64,000 bases of DNA from Piscicola geometra (Eukaryota; Annelida; Clitellata; Hirudinida; Piscicolidae), in contig OX030956.1 in NCBI GenBank assembly GCA_943735955.1, forward strand, positions 8,652,105 through 8,716,104, in the 5' to 3' direction. Made by a program: the position numbers and the translations under genes. Shown here in pieces: positions 60,500-64,000 of this stretch. The notes beneath the pieces were generated by a model, which was not told where the DNA came from, made no database searches, and saw only the letters and a program-made list of their open reading frames with translations. Positions within the stretch are counted from its first letter, which is position 1; each line of letters opens with the position of its first letter.

Positions 60500-62565
60500 A
60501 TCTTTATTACAAAGCGTGCAAACAATCTGTTTCTCTCCAAACTCTCAATATTTTAGAAATCTATATTTATAGATTAAAAAACGTAAAATTAGGAAAATTG
60601 CTTCATAGTTTTTTTGTAGATTTTGTTATTCTTAACAATTATTATAATAATAAAAAAATTTTACAACGTAAAATTGGGAAAATTAAATCTAAGTGTTTTT
60701 TTCAACTTTTTATTCTTAATTATTATACAAATAAAAAGTTAAGAAAACACAACTAAGTAACTAACAACCATATACAGTAATATAAACTATATAGAAATAT
60801 ATAATATACTATATATATATGCTAACAATCCATCTAAATATGTTTAACAAAATTTTTTTTATAGTATAATATAGTTCTGACAATTATTTATCAAAATATA
60901 TGAAAATTTATAATAAATAACTCTTAAAAATCTTTTTTTAATTGCGAAATCATCTTTGAAAAATGCGATGTGGAATTCGACCCATGCAGACGCCAACTTT
61001 ATTATTTTCGACTGGTGTTTGAGGTTTAAAAAGGTATAACCCCATTTAGGGAACATACTATAATGTATTACTAAATACGTCACAATGTGTCGTTGTCACA
61101 TGTAAATATATTCTTAAGTGTTTTTTTGCGCCTGTGCATGAATGCATCAATTAACGATATCATCATAATTGATGCTCTTCGTCCAGTATAGCCATTGCTT
61201 CACTTGCAACCAGAGTGAACCACCAACGCAATTTATAAATCGTTTTTATGCAGCATGTTCACTGCATCAGAAAGTCTTTTGACCACTACCAAGCCATCCT
61301 GCCGTAGTCAACTTATACAGACTGACTCTACTCTTTCAATCAAAACCAGATCTTGTGCTCTCACATGATCCAAGGTCAAAAGCGGCAGACTTTCCAAAAA
61401 AATCTTTATATTTGTGAAACTGATGAAAAATTGAAAATAACAAAAAAGTCAGTTATGAACATGAAAACCTAAGTAAAACAGATGTAAATTCAACACACTT
61501 TAACAGTCCGGACATGATCTAGCACACTTATGAAGAAGCTAAGTGAAATAAATAATTCTGTTGAATTTCTTTGAAAACTTCAAATTAATTGAAATTTCAA
61601 AATTTATACTCAAATAGATGACAGGAGTTATTGATTTTTAATTTTGAAAGCCATTATTAACGCTACAATTCACTTCACTTGCAAACAGTCATCAAAAGAC
61701 TTCAAAGTCTGCTCAACGTTGTTTGACGCAGATGTTAGTGTCTACATAAATTATCAACATCGTCTTATTGCTATTTTTTTTACTTTGACCGTTTCAACGA
61801 AATCTATTCGAATTTATTTTTGTATTATATTATAATTAATCCTTTTACTAATTTAAAAAGTATTTTTATAGTTGAAAAAATTATTTGAGAATCTAATTTG
61901 ATCAATGGTTTTTGTGTGACATTTTTTAACAGATCTTGATAAACATTCTTATCGATTTATCCATTTTGTTTGTTGGTCTCAAGAATTCGGATTAAATTGT
62001 GTTAATGAAATACTTGTTAATGATTTAATTTATTATAATAACAAAAAACTACTAACGTGGCGTAAACCCGAACGGCATTTCAAGACCACTCGCGAGTTAT
62101 TAGGAATTATTATTATTATTATGAATAATGATACAGCTTAAACTGTTTATAAGTACCAACGAAAATTATCAAAAATTTTACCCCCCAAAAATATACTTCT
62201 TTTTTTTTACAAATAAAACAACTCTAATACATAAATATTTAAAAACAACTAACTATTTATAATAAGTAAATAAAAGTATCAGTTCTAATAAATGAATGAA
62301 TAAATAAATAATTAATAGAAATTATGTATTATATATGTAATATTAACTTATTAGGAATGCAATCTGTTGTGAAGGGGTCCACTTCTATGGTTTGGACTCC
62401 AGGACCCTCCCCAACAAGATTTGCAGCAAATCAGGCGGCCCCCTGATTTAACCATCATAACCCTGCTTAGATAACCAGATTCTTCTGTCTCTCCAACGGC
62501 TGCAAATCTCTCAAAAGGTGATCAGAAAGTTGCAATCAATTAAATCTATTTGTATAGCGTTTTCA
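60500..62565. other. AT-rich intergenic DNA
   Basis: Only short ORFs. Near 62050-62100 is a dispersed repeat (ACGTGGCGTAAACCCGAACG... then CAAGACCACTCG) also present at 50695-50730. A GATCCTGG-family piece lies at 62370-62450. Confidence 0.55.
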
Positions 62566-62571
62566 TTTTAA

Positions 62572-62768
62572 TCAATTTAAACACTCTTCACATACAACCT
62601 CACCCTCTTCACCCTCATATTTTGCGAGCGGGTTGACTTTTGGTGTGCGGATTGGTCTAGCTGGTAGGTCCTGCAATTCAAAAGTTGTGAAGTAACAGTC
62701 GCCGTCGATGTCATCCTTGCAACGGCAGTTTATGAATGTGCTGTTGTAACTCACGTTAAATTGTTGGC
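62572..62768 (-). CDS. Unidentified terminal exon (minus strand)
   Basis: The reverse strand reads about 64 codons to a stop at 62572-62574: NVSYNSTFINCRCKDD, then DGDCYFTTFELQDLPARPIR and GEEGEVVCEECLN. Cysteine-rich with two N-glycosylation sequons, suggesting an extracellular domain. Two splice readings are possible: one exon from an AAAG acceptor at about 62768, or a shorter last exon after TTTTGAATTGCAG (about 62670), with GTGAGT at 62755 as an upstream donor. No upstream exon was recognised to the window edge. Confidence 0.45.
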
Positions 62769-63790
62769 TTTGAACAAATTAAAATAATAATAATTATTAT
62801 TATACTTAATAAAATAATTATCATTTTGAACTTTCTTGAAGTATTTTTAATTTAAATTGATTTCTATATCAATATCAATAAATCAATAAATGTGGTTTTG
62901 ATCATTTTTTTTATTATTTCTTACTGCAAGAATTAGATCACACTTCCAGCTCACGTTGCGTTGTCGCAAAATTTTGCTCCATCAAAACTTATGAAGCAAA
63001 TGTTTTGAACTTTGCTTGAGTTACTATTTAACTATATTGTCAAAGTCTACATGTAAAAATTAGAGTAACATTTTTCTTTTCGGGTAGTGGCGGTAAATTG
63101 GTCAAATTGTAAAAGTGTATAACTGGCTGTCAAATGATGGAATCATATGATTACATCGTTTAACCCGCGTTTTACTAAGATGAAAACTGATTGGGTATTT
63201 AGATCTTGAGCTTTAAACCCGTTTCATCTCTAATTAAAAAAATGGTCTGATGATTCATACCAGGAATGTTTAAGCCTCACATACAAAGCCCGTAAAGACT
63301 GAACACTCGCAATAGTTCAGTGGTACAAGGGATCGATGGTGGGTCCGTGTGGCGACATTTGTTCCAATCTGTCGCCTTATGCACCGCCTAATTTAATGCT
63401 TTTGTGGGACATGAATAACCGTCATGGCAATAATCAATTGTTATTATTGATGAAGGAGATCAACAAAAAGTGAAAACGATGATTGTTTAAGAGTTCAAAG
63501 CGAAAGTGTTCGAAAATCGAGAATGGTTCGATAAAGATGGTTTTGAAAATGCTCAAACAGCTCCAAGGTTTTGTCTCACCTGCGATGCGCTGGAGGGCCT
63601 AAAGAGGTGCAAAAGGCTTCGATATAAAAGAGAAAATTTCGAACTGAGCAAGGAAAAGGCAGCCAAACTCATTAATATTTCTTTATAAATCGATCAAATG
63701 AATGATTAATCAGTAGCCCACCTTGACTTCTTGGCCAATCAGATACGAGATGGTTATCTTGCTGTGTTGTCATTGGTCGGGGAGCTTTGC
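62769..63790. other. AT-rich region
   Basis: A frame at 63506-63688 (ENREWFDKDGFENAQ, RFCLTCDALEGLKRC) has balanced composition but no recognised family or splice context. Confidence 0.4.
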
Positions 63791-63839
63791 ATATATAGGT
63801 TTTGAGAGCCGACGATTGTCAGACGTAGCTAAAATCTTG
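63791..63839 (+). promoter_or_regulatory. TATA promoter and first exon at the window edge
   Basis: CCAAT-type boxes (GGCCAATCAG near 63733, CATTGG near 63771) precede GCATATATAGG (63789-63799). About 40 bp later AAAATCTTG meets GTGAGT at 63840, a strong donor. This is the layout of a core promoter plus short noncoding exon. The gene lies beyond the window. Confidence 0.55.
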
Positions 63840-64000
63840 GTGAGTTCTGGTGACTTCTTTCATTTATTCATTTCTAATAATTTGCCAGTTAGTCTTTTAT
63901 ACATTTCAGAGACCTTATATTTTAGAATTTATTAGAAAACTCTGTTTTCTGACATGAAAATCCATCTTACTCTCTCGCCAGACACCATCTTATCATCAAC

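Overview
This is a piece of an animal nuclear genome. Genes are split by introns with GT/AG borders, the families are metazoan (NDRG, N-acetylglucosamine kinase, CCDC142, MS4A-like four-span protein, mitochondrial thioredoxin, C2H2 zinc finger), the DNA is AT-rich, and it is crowded with micro- and minisatellites, LINE, SINE, piggyBac and hAT-like debris. Poly-Asn, poly-Ser and poly-Thr runs inside coding exons and the protein divergence suggest a protostome, perhaps a lophotrochozoan such as an annelid. That placement is inference only. Intron-exon models were built by hand from splice motifs, phase agreement and remembered family motifs, with no database search.

Layout. 671-8800 (+): last seven exons of an NDRG/MESK2-family gene, whose 5' end lies outside the window. 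One intron holds a 20-bp satellite split by a LINE insertion. 11310-17054 (-): a complete ten-exon NAGK gene, tail to tail with NDRG; its introns carry several different satellites. 17653-27398 (+): a CCDC142-family gene, head to head with NAGK across about 0.6 kb, with large homopolymer expansions. 27.4-34.5 kb: repeat-rich desert with a 33-bp satellite, decayed reverse transcriptase, a piggyBac relic and MITEs. 34584-35831 (+): an intronless orphan ORF predicted to be secreted or GPI-anchored. 35.8-45.4 kb: SINE, foldback element and tandem arrays, including a 3.4-kb 15-bp satellite that is open for 1182 codons. 45395-49500 (+): promoter, noncoding exon and six coding exons of an MS4A/CD20-like four-span membrane protein. 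50450-53578 (+): an Asn/His- and Ser-rich putative type I membrane protein. 53954-58325 (+): complete mitochondrial thioredoxin. 59101-59992 (-): a small three-finger C2H2 protein. 62572 (-): an unidentified terminal exon. 63791 (+): a TATA promoter and first exon running off the window.

The genes do not form a pathway. They look like ordinary, unrelated animal genes in a region where nearly every intron has grown its own tandem repeat. The best candidates for something undescribed are the orphan secreted ORF, the Asn/His/Ser-rich membrane protein, the HHLDQ/HHLNQ repeat ORF, and the small MITE families with intact inverted repeats and target duplications.
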